The position numbers were made by a program, and so were the translations under genes. From positions 17,311 to 81,310 of the forward strand of contig UQXE01000004.1 in the NCBI GenBank assembly GCA_900544965.1: a DNA stretch of 64,000 nt, read 5' to 3'. The DNA comes from an uncultured Eubacteriales bacterium (GTDB taxonomy: Bacteria; Bacillota; Clostridia; Christensenellales; CAG-138). The notes beneath the pieces are model-generated. The model saw nothing but the letters and a program-made list of their open reading frames with translations. It did not search any database and had not been told where the DNA came from. Below, in pieces: positions 16,374 through 26,115 of this stretch. Numbering within the stretch: the stretch's first letter is position 1; each line of letters begins with the position of its first letter.

Positions 16374-17450
16374 TTACTGCTGAAGCTTAAGATCCCCTTC
16401 TTTTATCCAGCCAATGCGCCTTAAAACTGTACTGAACAGCAGTGTAAGAACGGCAGGCAGAATAAAGCATACCAGCGCTATCCCTATCCACATTGACGCG
16501 CCTCCTTCGGGCATGGCGCTGATTATGCCGAAGGGCCCTACAAGTCCGCATGTGCCCATTCCCGCGCCTACCGGAATATTCTTCAACCCAAATACGCTGG
16601 TTGCTATAGGCCCTGTTATCATCGAAGCGAGCGTAGGCGGTATCCATATGCGGGGATTCTTGATAATGTTAGGCATCTGAAGCATAGATGTGCCAAGCCC
16701 CTGTGCAATTAATCCTCCCCAGCGGTTTTCCTTAAAGCTCATAACGGCAAACCCGATCATTTGAGCACAGCATCCAGCGGTAGCGGCGCCGGCGGCAATT
16801 CCTCCCAGGTTCAGCATTATGCATATGGCAGCGCTGCTTATTGGAAGAGTAAGCGCAATACCCATGAGGGCTGAAACGATAATCCCCATGATAATTGGCT
16901 GCATGCTTGTGGCCGTCATGATCAATGAACCGAAGGCGGTCATCAAAGCGGACACAGCTGGTCCCGCCAGCATGGCAACCGCTACGCCTGAAACAATGCA
17001 GACAGCTGGAGTAACTATTATATCTACTTTAGTTTCACCGCATACCAGCTTGCCCAGCTCGGCAGCAATAATAGTAGCGATAAATGCTCCAACCGGGCCT
17101 CCAAGCGCATTGCCGGCAAGTCCTACGGCTGCTGATGAAAAAAGAACGAGCTTTGGCGATTTTAGCGCCCAAGCAATGGATATTCCCAAAGCCGCGCCTG
17201 TGGCGTCCTTTGCAAAGTCGGCCAGTTCAATGAAGAAGGGTATCCCCAATTCGTTGCCAAGCGTGGAAAAGATAGTACCAATAAGCAAAGAGGTAAAAAG
17301 CCCGTAGGCCATTGCACCCATAGCGTCTATAAAGTAAACCCTTAACGATATATTGATATCCTTGCGCTTTAAAAACGCACCAAACCTACCCGCAGCTTTT
17401 TCCAAACCGTCCTCCTCAACGCATATGCGTTTATTTTTAAATAGCCACAT
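16374..17450 (-). CDS. PTS EIIC-like membrane protein, PfoR family
   Basis: A 358-residue membrane protein with about nine to ten hydrophobic segments, rich in Gly and Ala, ending in a basic cytoplasmic tail. It resembles the PTS_EIIC_2/PfoR family, whose founding member affects perfringolysin expression in Clostridium perfringens; real PTS transport has not been shown for the family and no EIIA/EIIB domain is fused or adjacent. The start is unsure: ATG at 17450 has no ribosome site, while an in-frame TTG at 17405 has AGGAGG 5 bases upstream (342-residue... form of 343 codons). The TTG form keeps all membrane segments. Confidence 0.75.
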   Translation of the reverse strand: MWLFKNKRICVEEDGLEKAAGRFGAFLKRKDINISLRVYFIDAMGAMAYGLFTSLLIGTIFSTLGNELGIPFFIELADFAKDATGAALGISIAWALKSPKLVLFSSAAVGLAGNALGGPVGAFIATIIAAELGKLVCGETKVDIIVTPAVCIVSGVAVAMLAGPAVSALMTAFGSLIMTATSMQPIIMGIIVSALMGIALTLPISSAAICIMLNLGGIAAGAATAGCCAQMIGFAVMSFKENRWGGLIAQGLGTSMLQMPNIIKNPRIWIPPTLASMITGPIATSVFGLKNIPVGAGMGTCGLVGPFGIISAMPEGGASMWIGIALVCFILPAVLTLLFSTVLRRIGWIKEGDLKLQQ

Positions 17451-17697
17451 TATTATAGACCATGCGTATCTTCATGTAAACAATTAGTAAAGGTTTTTAT
17501 CCGTTGTTTTACGTATAATATTTCGATTTAAGGTATAATCTTTAATATCAATAATTAGAAAGCAATAGCTTATATATGTTTAGAGCAAAGCGCGGGACTG
17601 GCCAATACCTGCCTGAATACTTTGATAAATAAGCGGACCATATTATGCTTTATCACAGTTTAGGTTATAATGAAGATAAAAAGCCGAGGTTTGATTG

Positions 17698-18504
17698 ATG
17701 GAAGTAAAGTTGGGATTGATACAGATGAAGGTTACGCCAAACAAGGAGGCCAACCTCAATTACGCTGTAAACGCTATTGAAGTTGCTTCAAGATATGGCG
17801 CGGATATTGCAGTTCTCCCCGAAATGTTCTGCTGCCCGTACTCAAACCGCTATTTTGCAAACAACGCTGAGCCTGCTGGCGGCGGCATTTGGCAAGCCTT
17901 ATCGGGTGCTGCCCGACGCAATGCGGTATACGTTGTCGCTGGAAGCTTTCCGGAAGAGGGCGAAAACGCGATATATAATACCTCGTTCGTTTTTGATCGT
18001 ACAGGAAAGCAGATTGCGTTCCACCGCAAGTTGCATATGTTCAGCATAGCGCAGGGAAATGGCAAGCGTTTTTCAGAAGCCGACTCTTTTCAGGCGGGAA
18101 ATAAAATAACGGTGTTTAATACCGAGTTTGGCAGGATTGGGCTATGTATCTGCTTTGATATGAGGTTTCCGGAATTAGTCAGAGCCATGGCTTTGGAAGG
18201 GGCGAACATTATAATAGCTCCATCTGCTTTCAGCATGGTTACAGGACCTTCACATTGGGAATTGATAATGCGTGCCAGGGCTATAGACAATCAGGTATTT
18301 ACTGTTGGAGTAACCCCAGCAAGGGACGAGGGCTCCGAGTTTGTGGCCTATGCAAACTCCATGATATGCTCTCCATGTGGTACGGTGATATGCAATGCGG
18401 GAATAGAGGACACCATTGCGGTGCAAAAGATCAATCTGGATGAAATAGATGGCGTACGGTCTGTCTTTTCTATTAAGAACTCAAGGCGCACGGATCTATA
18501 TTGA
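17698..18504 (+). CDS. Nitrilase-superfamily carbon-nitrogen hydrolase (omega-amidase-like)
   Basis: A 268-residue cytoplasmic hydrolase with the Glu-Lys-Cys triad: Glu42 in LPEMF, Lys111 in HRKLHMF and Cys152 in CICFDMRFPE. This motif set and length are closest to the Nit2/omega-amidase branch, which removes the amide of alpha-ketoglutaramate or similar omega-amides. ATG at 17698 follows GAGG by 8 bases; a TTG codon immediately before it is ignored. It stands alone, divergent from the PfoR-like gene. Substrate is inferred only from the family. Confidence 0.85.
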   Translation: MEVKLGLIQMKVTPNKEANLNYAVNAIEVASRYGADIAVLPEMFCCPYSNRYFANNAEPAGGGIWQALSGAARRNAVYVVAGSFPEEGENAIYNTSFVFDRTGKQIAFHRKLHMFSIAQGNGKRFSEADSFQAGNKITVFNTEFGRIGLCICFDMRFPELVRAMALEGANIIIAPSAFSMVTGPSHWELIMRARAIDNQVFTVGVTPARDEGSEFVAYANSMICSPCGTVICNAGIEDTIAVQKINLDEIDGVRSVFSIKNSRRTDLY

Positions 18505-18547
18505 GCAAAAGTATAGAGAAATATAAAATAATGCAAGAAAGCCCATT

Positions 18548-18596
18548 GGCAACGACCGTTTTTGAATCGTTGTATTCATTAAAAACGGCTGTTGCC
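18548..18596. repeat. Long imperfect hairpin between convergent genes
   Basis: GGCAACGACCGTTTTT (18548-18563) and AAAAACGGCTGTTGCC (18581-18596) pair 14 of 16 positions over a 17-base loop. It lies between the ends of the nitrilase and ArsR genes and may terminate both; U-rich stretches are weak. A short repeat-element origin is also possible. Confidence 0.5.
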
Positions 18597-18674
18597 ATGG
18601 TGGTTTTATCAACAGAAAAGTTTATGATAGTTAAGCCTAATTACTATATCAAGATTATTTGGGCCAGGTGTGAA

Positions 18675-19757
18675 TTACTGCCTAAGCAGGAGTTCGCTCA
18701 TCTGCTCAATAAGCTCCTTTATGGCTCTCTGGTTTGAAGAATAATATACCTTGCTCCCGTCAAGGGTTGATTTGGTTAAATTGCATGACTGCAGTTTGCT
18801 CATATGGTGGGAAATTGTATTAGGGGACAGCTTCTGCATATCCGCAATCTCCTGCCCATAAGCATCCTTGTCTTTTAGCATCCTCAGAATTGCCAGCCGG
18901 TTTTTATCGCTAAGAACCTTGAGCATCTCCTCACAGTTAATGCTGATCCTTTCCTTGTATGGAACCTTAAACATTGGTCTGACTCCCAACCCTATATACA
19001 GAACGGGGCCGCCGTTTTCCGGACGCCGGAATATCCTTGTAAATTCATTATTGGCCAATATCTTAGGATAAATTATCTCATCGTCACCAATGAGGAAATC
19101 CACGCTCATGTTATTCCTTATGCTATCAATAATATCGTTTATGTCGCTGTATTCCTGCTCAAAGTTATGCAAATATGGCTCATAGATATCCGAACGCTCT
19201 TGAATCAACTGAATCGCCTGCCTTAGAGCCGCCCCGATGCCGAGAACATACTCTTCATAGTGGTTATAGACACTTATAATATGCCATTTTGCCTTATCCG
19301 ACAGTGGGAGGTCGTCAATAAATTTTAGAAAACAATCTCCATCATCCGCATTGACGTCTGATGTAATATCACGTGCTATAAGCTCGCTCATAATATTATC
19401 CCGTATTTCAGACTTGCTTTGCTTAATAAGATTATTGCATACAGTATTAATATCAGTAAAAACCTCGGTACTTGCAGATAGCATTGCTATATTTGCCGCG
19501 CAGGATTTAAAGCCTCCGCCATCGGAGTGCTCAAAATCGGCGAAATACAACTGCATATTTTGAGGAAGGGCCACGTTGCTGTCCAAATACGCTTCAAGTT
19601 CAAGCGCAGGCTTGAGAATATCCTCAAAATCCTTGCGATTTATCTCCCTTTGAATCAGAACACGGCTTATATGCTTTGACACCGTTTCGCCATTGGCTTT
19701 GTATCTGAAATATTCAATAGCCTCTACAAGTGGATTTATAATTCCGCGAGCTTTCAT
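18675..19757 (-). CDS. ArsR-type HTH regulator with a large N-terminal domain
   Basis: A 360-residue protein. The last 90 residues form an ArsR-like winged helix: LSDKNRLAILRML, then YGQEIADMQKLSPNTISHHMSKL as recognition region, and a wing with DGSKVYY. The N-terminal 260 residues are mainly helical, rich in Asp/Glu/Asn, without cysteine metal-site motifs, and are not a family I can name. The ATG at 19757 has GGAGG 9 bases upstream; longer reading to 19814 is rejected. It is monocistronic and divergent from the large secreted protein gene, 227 bases away, which it might regulate (inference). Confidence 0.82.
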   Translation of the reverse strand: MKARGIINPLVEAIEYFRYKANGETVSKHISRVLIQREINRKDFEDILKPALELEAYLDSNVALPQNMQLYFADFEHSDGGGFKSCAANIAMLSASTEVFTDINTVCNNLIKQSKSEIRDNIMSELIARDITSDVNADDGDCFLKFIDDLPLSDKAKWHIISVYNHYEEYVLGIGAALRQAIQLIQERSDIYEPYLHNFEQEYSDINDIIDSIRNNMSVDFLIGDDEIIYPKILANNEFTRIFRRPENGGPVLYIGLGVRPMFKVPYKERISINCEEMLKVLSDKNRLAILRMLKDKDAYGQEIADMQKLSPNTISHHMSKLQSCNLTKSTLDGSKVYYSSNQRAIKELIEQMSELLLRQ

Positions 19758-19903
19758 AATTTGACACCTCCAGCTTCCTTTATCCAGTATGCCTTCTTTG
19801 TTCGATAAAGTCAACGGTAATTATACGATGCATGTCGACGTTAATTCCTAGTAATTTACCATTAGAGTGCATAAATATAAATAAAATATTTGATATTTGC
19901 ATA

Positions 19904-19932
19904 TAGACAAGCATATAAACAAGTGCTATAAT
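19904..19932 (+). promoter_or_regulatory. Promoter of the secreted repeat protein gene
   Basis: TAGACA (19904-19909), 17-base spacer, TATAAT (19927-19932), 53 bases before the start codon. Confidence 0.7.
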
Positions 19933-19984
19933 TTTGGTATACAGCATTCCATAAACGTGGAACTGATTTTATAGGAGGTAACAA

Positions 19985-22900
19985 ATGAACAATAGCAGAA
20001 AAACGTTTGCCTTGCTCCTTGCTGTCATAATGGTGATCTGCAGCATACCGATTGTTGCAGTGGCGGCTAGGATTGGCGACAGGGCGCTAGAGGGTAGTGC
20101 TGAATACTATGCGCCGTCTCAAAATGGCGTAAATGTTCCAAAAGCCCCGGGTAATTCGGTCGCCGGATTCAATGGGCTAGATCTTGAGCGCTCTGACGCT
20201 ACAGTACAAACGGGTCAAAAGCCTCAACCGTTATACCAGGGAAACGCCTTTGAAGGGGGAAACACGGTAATTGGCTATACGCGCAATTACTTCACCGATG
20301 ATGGCGGTTATGAACCATATGCGGCATGGGTAATGTATGATATTACAGACCCGGAGAACACGCTGACCGAGCTCTATCGCGGCGGTGTCGAGTTCTTCGA
20401 AGCGACATATGACGGCGATCTCATATATGGAATGGATATAGACAACAATTTCTATTCCGTAGATCCGGAGACGTTCGAATCAACCTATATCGGGCAATGC
20501 AATTACACGACGAACGATTTAACCTACGCATGGGACGTGGATAAGATCTATGGCATCTGTACGGCTGACAGGTCCTATATATGCGAGTTTGACAGGACGA
20601 CGGGGCGCGCTACGCCAATAGCGTCCTGGGACATGAACAACCAGCTGCTGCTGACCCCTCTTGCCTACATAGGCAACGGCGAATTCATTTCACTCGACTT
20701 CAATTCAAGGAAGATAGTAAAGCTTGATCTGGACGGCAACATAACGTTCCTGGCCCAGTCTGCCGGAGAGCAGGGATGGAGCCCGTCGATGACCTATAAC
20801 CCCAACGACGGACTCTGTTATCTGACATACACGTCCCTTGCGAACTCATCTGTAGGCAATAGCGCGATGCTGTATACCGTAGATCCTGAAACGGGCGAGA
20901 TGGACTATAAAGGAATAATCGGCGAACAGCTGGGCTACTATGTGTTGGGCATGTTTTTCGCCGATTTTGCTAATCCTGAACCGCCGGTGCCAGAGGGAAC
21001 CACCCTTCTGGGCTATACGCGCAATTATTTCACCGATGATGGCGGTTATGAACCATATGCGGCCTGGGTGAAGTTCAGCACGCTTGACCCGGAGAACACG
21101 CTGACCGAGCTTTACCGCGGCGGTGTCGAGTTCTTCGAAGCGACATATGACGGCGATCTCATATATGGAATGGATATAGACAACAATTTCTATTCCGTAG
21201 ATCCGGAGACGTTCGAATCAACCTATATCGGGCAATGCAATTACACGACGAACGATTTAACCTACGCATGGGACGTGGATAAGATCTATGGCATCTGTAC
21301 GGCTGACAGGTCCTATATATGCGAGTTTGACAGGACGACGGGGCGCGCTACGCCAATAGCGTCCTGGGACATGAACAACCAGCTGCTGCTGACCCCTCTT
21401 GCCTACATAGGCAACGGCGAATTCATTTCACTCGACTTCAATTCAAGGAAGATAGTAAAGCTTGATCTGGACGGCAACATAACGTTCCTGGCCCAGTCTG
21501 CCGGAGAGCAGGGATGGAGCCCGTCGATGACCTATAACCCCAACGACGGACTCTGTTATCTGACATACACGTCCCTTGCGAACTCATCTGTAGGCAATAG
21601 CGCGATGCTGTATACCGTAGATCCTGAAACGGGCGAGATGGACTATAAAGGAATAATCGGCGAACAGCTGGGCTACTATGTGCTTGGTCTATTCTTTGCC
21701 GATTTTGCTAATGGTTCCGGCAGCGACGAGCCGACCGAAACGCTCGACGAAGCGCTCAACCTGGAAGATGGGCTGCTCCATTTCGAAACGGATGAAGAAT
21801 ACCCATGGCATGTTGTCAATTTCCGTGATGAGATCTGCGGAACAAGCGGCAATGAAGGCAAGCACAATACTGTAAGCGAGGTTTCAACTACCCGTTATAT
21901 GAACGCTGGAGAGATGATCAGGTTCGATTGGAGGGTAAGCTGTCAGACTGGAATGGATTTCATGGCGTTCTATGTAAACGGTGAGCAGGTAACAACATTT
22001 GCCAGCGATGAACCGGGGAACCTCATGCCTTGGACAGAATATATTTACTTTGTTCCGGAAGCAGGGGAGTACACCTTCTCATGGACATATGAGAAGACAG
22101 GGTTCTGGAGCGCGGGCCATGACCGCGGCTGGCTTATGAACGTATATGCCGGAGAGCCCATACCCGTGGAAACTTTCGAACTTAATACAAAAGACCTTGA
22201 TATACGCGCCGGAATGAGTTCACAGCTTGAATGGACGATAGGTCCAGCTGTAGCTTACGATCATAGCGTTTCATTCTCCTCACAAGATCCTTCTATCGCT
22301 ACAGTTGACGAGAACGGCGTTGTAACGGGAATATCCGTTGGTGAAACCGTAATAACCGCCACAACAAACGACGGAGGACTTTCCGACGAATGTGTTGTAA
22401 CCATAACGGAAGGCCTTCCGCATGTACGCCTATATGGTTACCGCCTGTACAGCCTTGATGGGCAAAACGACATGGTTTCATTCTATGCCGACAGTCCTTC
22501 CGAGATTGAGTCGCTATATACGCCGGCTCACGGCACCTATGCTATGGCATATGGAAACGGAACTATATATGGATTTACAAAAGAAGGCAACTTCTTTACC
22601 ACAACGCTTGAGGATACGGAATGGCATCTTAACGGCTATAACTGTGGTGCGCAGATAATGTCTATGGCATATAACTATGCTACCGACCGCTTATACGCGG
22701 TAGGTTTTAGAGAGCAGGGACGCTGGATGCTTTACGAAGTAAATACAAGCAGCGGAGAACTCACGGAAGTTGGAAGGCCAAATACCGATGATCCTCTGTG
22801 GACAATAGAGATTACTACAGAAGGCGTTGCGTATGGCATTACCGCTTCTTCAGGACTGCTTTATACCTTTGACCTGGAAACTGCCGAAGCCACCCTTATT

Positions 22901-23893
22901 GGGCCAACCGGATGTGAAAATGTAAACTTCTCACAGTCCATGGCATATGACCATGACAACAAGATAATGTACTGGGCTTCGTACTATGACAATAACGGAC
23001 TTCAGGAAGTAAACCTTGAGACCGGTGAGGCGACCTATTTCAGCCAGATAGGGCTTGAGGCTGAAATCACGGGAATGTTTGTTGTCCCAAGCGAAGACCC
23101 GCAGCCAGTGGATTACAGCGTAGACGCAGGGGATGTCAACGCGAGACAGGGCGAAAGGGTAATAGTTCCAATAAGTATGGAAAACCTTGCGGCAGGTTCG
23201 TTTACCATAGAATATGATGCCGGCGCGCTCACCTATATCACTTATGGTAATCCTGACAGCGCCGCATACGTGGTGGTTAACGACAGTATCCCGGGCATAC
23301 TTAATATAGCGGTTGTCAACCCAAATCAGAACTATAACGGCGAGTGCATGACGCTTGAATTTGCCGTAGCTGACAACGCTGAGGGAACATATGAGCTTGC
23401 GCTTTCGATTGATGACGGATCAAGCATTATCGACGGCATAACCATTGATATCGATTCTGCGGAGATAGCTGCAGCCAACGGTTCTGTAAGCATAGTAACG
23501 GGTTACAATGTAACATTTAACTACATGGTCGACGGCGAATGGATATCTGAAAGCCAGACCGTCGCCGTAGGCGGAACGGCGCTCGCGCCCTCGCCCATGC
23601 CTCAGGCACATGAGGTTACGCAGTACATCTTTACAGGATGGGACGCTGACTTCTCCGCTGTACAGTCGGATCTTAACATTACGGCGGAATACGGCTTGCT
23701 GGGCGATGCTTATACAAACAATAACCTTGATATATCAGATGCAGTGCTGATTATGCGCAGCATTGTGGGCCTTGAAAACCTGAACGGTCTGCAGACGCTT
23801 CTTGCCGATGTGGATGGCTCGGGTAATGTAGAGCTTTCAGACGCTCTTTATGTAATGCGTTTGATAACAGGCTTGGAAACATTCGCAGGATAA
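19985..23893 (+). CDS. Secreted multi-domain protein: duplicated propeller-like repeats, Big_2, cohesin-like and dockerin domains
   Basis: A 1302-residue exported protein with a Sec signal peptide (about 1-28). Domains in order: two 246-residue tandem repeats (97-342 and 343-578) with propeller-like blades (YGMDIDNNFYSVDPET, IYGICTADRSYICEFD), a beta-sandwich region, a Big_2 immunoglobulin-like domain (735-808, SIATVDENGVVTGISVGE), a third related propeller-like region (812-1036), a cohesin-like domain (1044-1165), an InlB-like beta repeat (1172-1237, FTGWDADFS) and a type I dockerin with two Ca-binding repeats (1238-1298, DVDGSGNVELSDALYVMRLI). AGGAGG is 6 bases before the ATG. Having cohesin-like and dockerin modules in one chain suggests self-assembly or surface attachment. 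No catalytic domain and no sortase motif is seen. Confidence 0.85.
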   Translation: MNNSRKTFALLLAVIMVICSIPIVAVAARIGDRALEGSAEYYAPSQNGVNVPKAPGNSVAGFNGLDLERSDATVQTGQKPQPLYQGNAFEGGNTVIGYTRNYFTDDGGYEPYAAWVMYDITDPENTLTELYRGGVEFFEATYDGDLIYGMDIDNNFYSVDPETFESTYIGQCNYTTNDLTYAWDVDKIYGICTADRSYICEFDRTTGRATPIASWDMNNQLLLTPLAYIGNGEFISLDFNSRKIVKLDLDGNITFLAQSAGEQGWSPSMTYNPNDGLCYLTYTSLANSSVGNSAMLYTVDPETGEMDYKGIIGEQLGYYVLGMFFADFANPEPPVPEGTTLLGYTRNYFTDDGGYEPYAAWVKFSTLDPENTLTELYRGGVEFFEATYDGDLIYGMDIDNNFYSVDPETFESTYIGQCNYTTNDLTYAWDVDKIYGICTADRSYICEFDRTTGRATPIASWDMNNQLLLTPLAYIGNGEFISLDFNSRKIVKLDLDGNITFLAQSAGEQGWSPSMTYNPNDGLCYLTYTSLANSSVGNSAMLYTVDPETGEMDYKGIIGEQLGYYVLGLFFADFANGSGSDEPTETLDEALNLEDGLLHFETDEEYPWHVVNFRDEICGTSGNEGKHNTVSEVSTTRYMNAGEMIRFDWRVSCQTGMDFMAFYVNGEQVTTFASDEPGNLMPWTEYIYFVPEAGEYTFSWTYEKTGFWSAGHDRGWLMNVYAGEPIPVETFELNTKDLDIRAGMSSQLEWTIGPAVAYDHSVSFSSQDPSIATVDENGVVTGISVGETVITATTNDGGLSDECVVTITEGLPHVRLYGYRLYSLDGQNDMVSFYADSPSEIESLYTPAHGTYAMAYGNGTIYGFTKEGNFFTTTLEDTEWHLNGYNCGAQIMSMAYNYATDRLYAVGFREQGRWMLYEVNTSSGELTEVGRPNTDDPLWTIEITTEGVAYGITASSGLLYTFDLETAEATLIGPTGCENVNFSQSMAYDHDNKIMYWASYYDNNGLQEVNLETGEATYFSQIGLEAEITGMFVVPSEDPQPVDYSVDAGDVNARQGERVIVPISMENLAAGSFTIEYDAGALTYITYGNPDSAAYVVVNDSIPGILNIAVVNPNQNYNGECMTLEFAVADNAEGTYELALSIDDGSSIIDGITIDIDSAEIAAANGSVSIVTGYNVTFNYMVDGEWISESQTVAVGGTALAPSPMPQAHEVTQYIFTGWDADFSAVQSDLNITAEYGLLGDAYTNNNLDISDAVLIMRSIVGLENLNGLQTLLADVDGSGNVELSDALYVMRLITGLETFAG
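20273..21010 (+). repeat. Tandem repeat unit 1 (738 bp) within the secreted protein gene
   Basis: The unit is in phase (246 codons). Bases 20378-20944 (567 bases) appear identical to 21116-21682 in the second unit, including all silent positions. Confidence 0.9.
21011..21715 (+). repeat. Tandem repeat unit 2 within the secreted protein gene
   Basis: Second unit at an offset of exactly 738 bases. Its first 105 bases and its last 30 bases differ from unit 1 at scattered positions, whereas the centre is identical. Confidence 0.9.
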
Positions 23894-23942
23894 AAGTATC
23901 CCGCGAAATCCTATAAATTCTGCTTGTCCCCCTAAATTGATG

Positions 23943-23970
23943 GGGCCGTCCTTTAAAGGACGGCCCTGCT
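23943..23970 (+). terminator. Terminator of the secreted repeat protein gene
   Basis: GGGCCGTCC and GGACGGCCC pair around TTTAAA (itself self-complementary), followed by TGCTTTAT, 49 bases past the stop. Confidence 0.8.
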
Positions 23971-24049
23971 TTATGCGATTAGTAAACCAAATAATACAGC
24001 TTAAAACGCAGCCTGTATCATATCCGGTGCTAACCGGAAGCTATGAATC

Positions 24050-25966
24050 TCACCGTATCTTGTATGTTGCGAATACCCCCTCTGAATTGTTGTCGGTGAA
24101 ATATAAGGACTCGCCAACGCCCGCAACCACTGTAGTACTGTACAGGTCGCACAGTCTCACAAAGCTGCCGTCGCCAAGAGTATATTCCCACAATGTATAG
24201 GGGTATGGGTCTGACAGCGGTTCTAACGAATTCTCCTCCTTATTCATCGCCTCCGTCGAACTGCCTGAAAGCCTGTTTTCGATGATATAAAGCTTGTTCG
24301 AATCACCTGACCAGCAAAACATGTTTACTGGAAATTCAGTATCAACCTTAATATTTTCACCCGTACTCAAATTAATAACTCTAAAGCCCGTGGTTGAATC
24401 GCTTTGTGCGGCAAAGTCGCTTGATGTGCTCAAAGCCATAAAGACTCCGTCTTTTGAAAGCGCAAACGCGCTTCCCTCATGAAATTTTGTGCTTACTCCG
24501 CCCTTGGGCATAACGTTGTATATCCATGCGCCGTCGTCCATATCTGAATAAGAGAAATAAGTCCTTCCATCATGAAATCCAAGGCTGCCTTCATCAATAT
24601 TGCCGTTATAAACCGTAAGATGACGCTTCGCGGAAGAGGGAACACTAAAGTCGTATTCATGAAGCGCTATCCCTTCGTTTAAGCATATCGCGTAAATCTT
24701 TGTACCCAGTTGATCCCATGTAAACGAGCTTATCATGCTTCCGAAACCTTCTGACGTCAAGTCAGCGGCAAGTTCCCAGGTATTTGTATTAAATGCGTAA
24801 AGATTTGCGCCTTCCTCGGTTCGCTCCAGAACGGCGAGAAGATGGCCGCTTGGAGAAAAGGCCGCGCGTTCTATTGTATAGAACTCAAAGTTTAACACGC
24901 GCTTTTTTTCGCCGGACGAGTCCGCAAGCCATAGCTCCTCATAAGAATGGGTCTCCTGACCTTCGTCAAACGATTTTCTTTGGGAGTATAATACATCGCC
25001 GTTTCGAACATCTGTACATAAATATACGCCGTCGGGTATAAACACGTCGGCGGTTGAGGGAACGCCGTCTATGCGTAACACTTTCTTTTCATATACCGCG
25101 GTATACTCTATATCATGGTCGTATGAAGGAAACTCCCCTTTCGAAAGGGGGACGACCTTCCATTTTTCAGGTGATAAAGACGGATTTGTCATCAATATAT
25201 TGTTCTTGAATTGTTCCGCCTCGGTCTCAAAATCAAAACCATCGGATATAAGCAGGATATTGCCGCGCTCCTGTGAAAGTATTGGAGTCATACCTTCCAT
25301 TATAATAGAGGTTTCAAGATAGTCGTGATATGCGTCGGCAACGCAGTAATACTTCTGCCCATCTCCAGCGCCGATTATTTCAACGGAATTGTTTTTTTCG
25401 GGGGCGCTGGTCTCATGGCCCTCAGTTTGGTCCGCCGCAACCTTTAAGTTGATCTCAATATTGTTGTCATATGATTCGACTGATTCAACTGAGAATTCAG
25501 ATTCGCCTGAAAGCTGAACGTAAAGAGCGTATCCTTTTTCCATAGGGACTTTGAACAAGCCAAACACGCCTTTATTTTCGTAGACGGGCGTATTAAATTC
25601 ATAATCCCAATGTTCTACCTCGGGAAGTTCAATAATTATGCGTTGAGGATCATTTAGGCTGCCAATCGTGTATGAAGGCACTCCATCCGCTTTCTCCTCA
25701 ACCATATCGCCGGAAACCCTGCTTCCCTCATTAAAGCTGAGAGCTATTTTAGAGGTTGAATCATCACCGTTTATACTTACAGCGGCCAGGTTAGCGTTTT
25801 TAATATCATCCGAGCCGCCTTTAATAGGCGTCGATATATCGTTTGTCAAAGGGTTGTCCGTATGATCGCCCATATTACCTTCTTCGCCGCCGTCCGGTGA
25901 GCAGGCTGATATGAACGCCAACATAAAGATCAATATAAGTGCGTTAAATAAGCGCTTGCGCATCAT
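24050..25966 (-). CDS. Large lipoprotein with AMIN-like and propeller-like parts, function unknown
   Basis: A 638-residue predicted lipoprotein. The signal peptide ends in FISAC (lipobox), followed by a Gly/Asp/Glu-rich linker. Residues of about 55-185 recall an AMIN-type beta domain (RIIIELP and following strands); about residues 310-630 contain repeated WD40/TolB-like blades (AAFSPSGHLLAVLERT, FCWSGDSNKLYIIENR). The start at 25966 follows AAAGGA; a longer frame to 26002 lacks this spacing. It is divergent from the ComEC-like gene at 26116 and may share its promoter region. No enzyme motif seen, so it may be a wall- or carbohydrate-associated surface protein (inference). Confidence 0.75.
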   Translation of the reverse strand: MMRKRLFNALILIFMLAFISACSPDGGEEGNMGDHTDNPLTNDISTPIKGGSDDIKNANLAAVSINGDDSTSKIALSFNEGSRVSGDMVEEKADGVPSYTIGSLNDPQRIIIELPEVEHWDYEFNTPVYENKGVFGLFKVPMEKGYALYVQLSGESEFSVESVESYDNNIEINLKVAADQTEGHETSAPEKNNSVEIIGAGDGQKYYCVADAYHDYLETSIIMEGMTPILSQERGNILLISDGFDFETEAEQFKNNILMTNPSLSPEKWKVVPLSKGEFPSYDHDIEYTAVYEKKVLRIDGVPSTADVFIPDGVYLCTDVRNGDVLYSQRKSFDEGQETHSYEELWLADSSGEKKRVLNFEFYTIERAAFSPSGHLLAVLERTEEGANLYAFNTNTWELAADLTSEGFGSMISSFTWDQLGTKIYAICLNEGIALHEYDFSVPSSAKRHLTVYNGNIDEGSLGFHDGRTYFSYSDMDDGAWIYNVMPKGGVSTKFHEGSAFALSKDGVFMALSTSSDFAAQSDSTTGFRVINLSTGENIKVDTEFPVNMFCWSGDSNKLYIIENRLSGSSTEAMNKEENSLEPLSDPYPYTLWEYTLGDGSFVRLCDLYSTTVVAGVGESLYFTDNNSEGVFATYKIR

Positions 25967-26054
25967 ATACAGTATTCCTTTCAAAACATCTGTTATTATC
26001 ATTATATCATAAGTGGACAGCCCTAATCATATTTATGTAAGCATGCCATAAGGG

Positions 26055-26083
26055 TTTCCTTTTTAATATAACTGTTGTACAAT
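26055..26083 (+). promoter_or_regulatory. Promoter of the secreted metallo-beta-lactamase-fold gene
   Basis: TTTCCT (26055-26060), 17-base spacer, TACAAT (26078-26083), 32 bases before the start codon. Confidence 0.5.
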
Positions 26084-26115
26084 ATTCCAGTATTCTTTAT
26101 ATTCAGAGGTAAGTT

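Noticed and set aside
20273..21715. CRISPR-like or transposon origin of the large repeats
   Set aside because: The repeats are 738 bases, in phase and coding, with no spacers or inverted ends; they are protein domain duplications.
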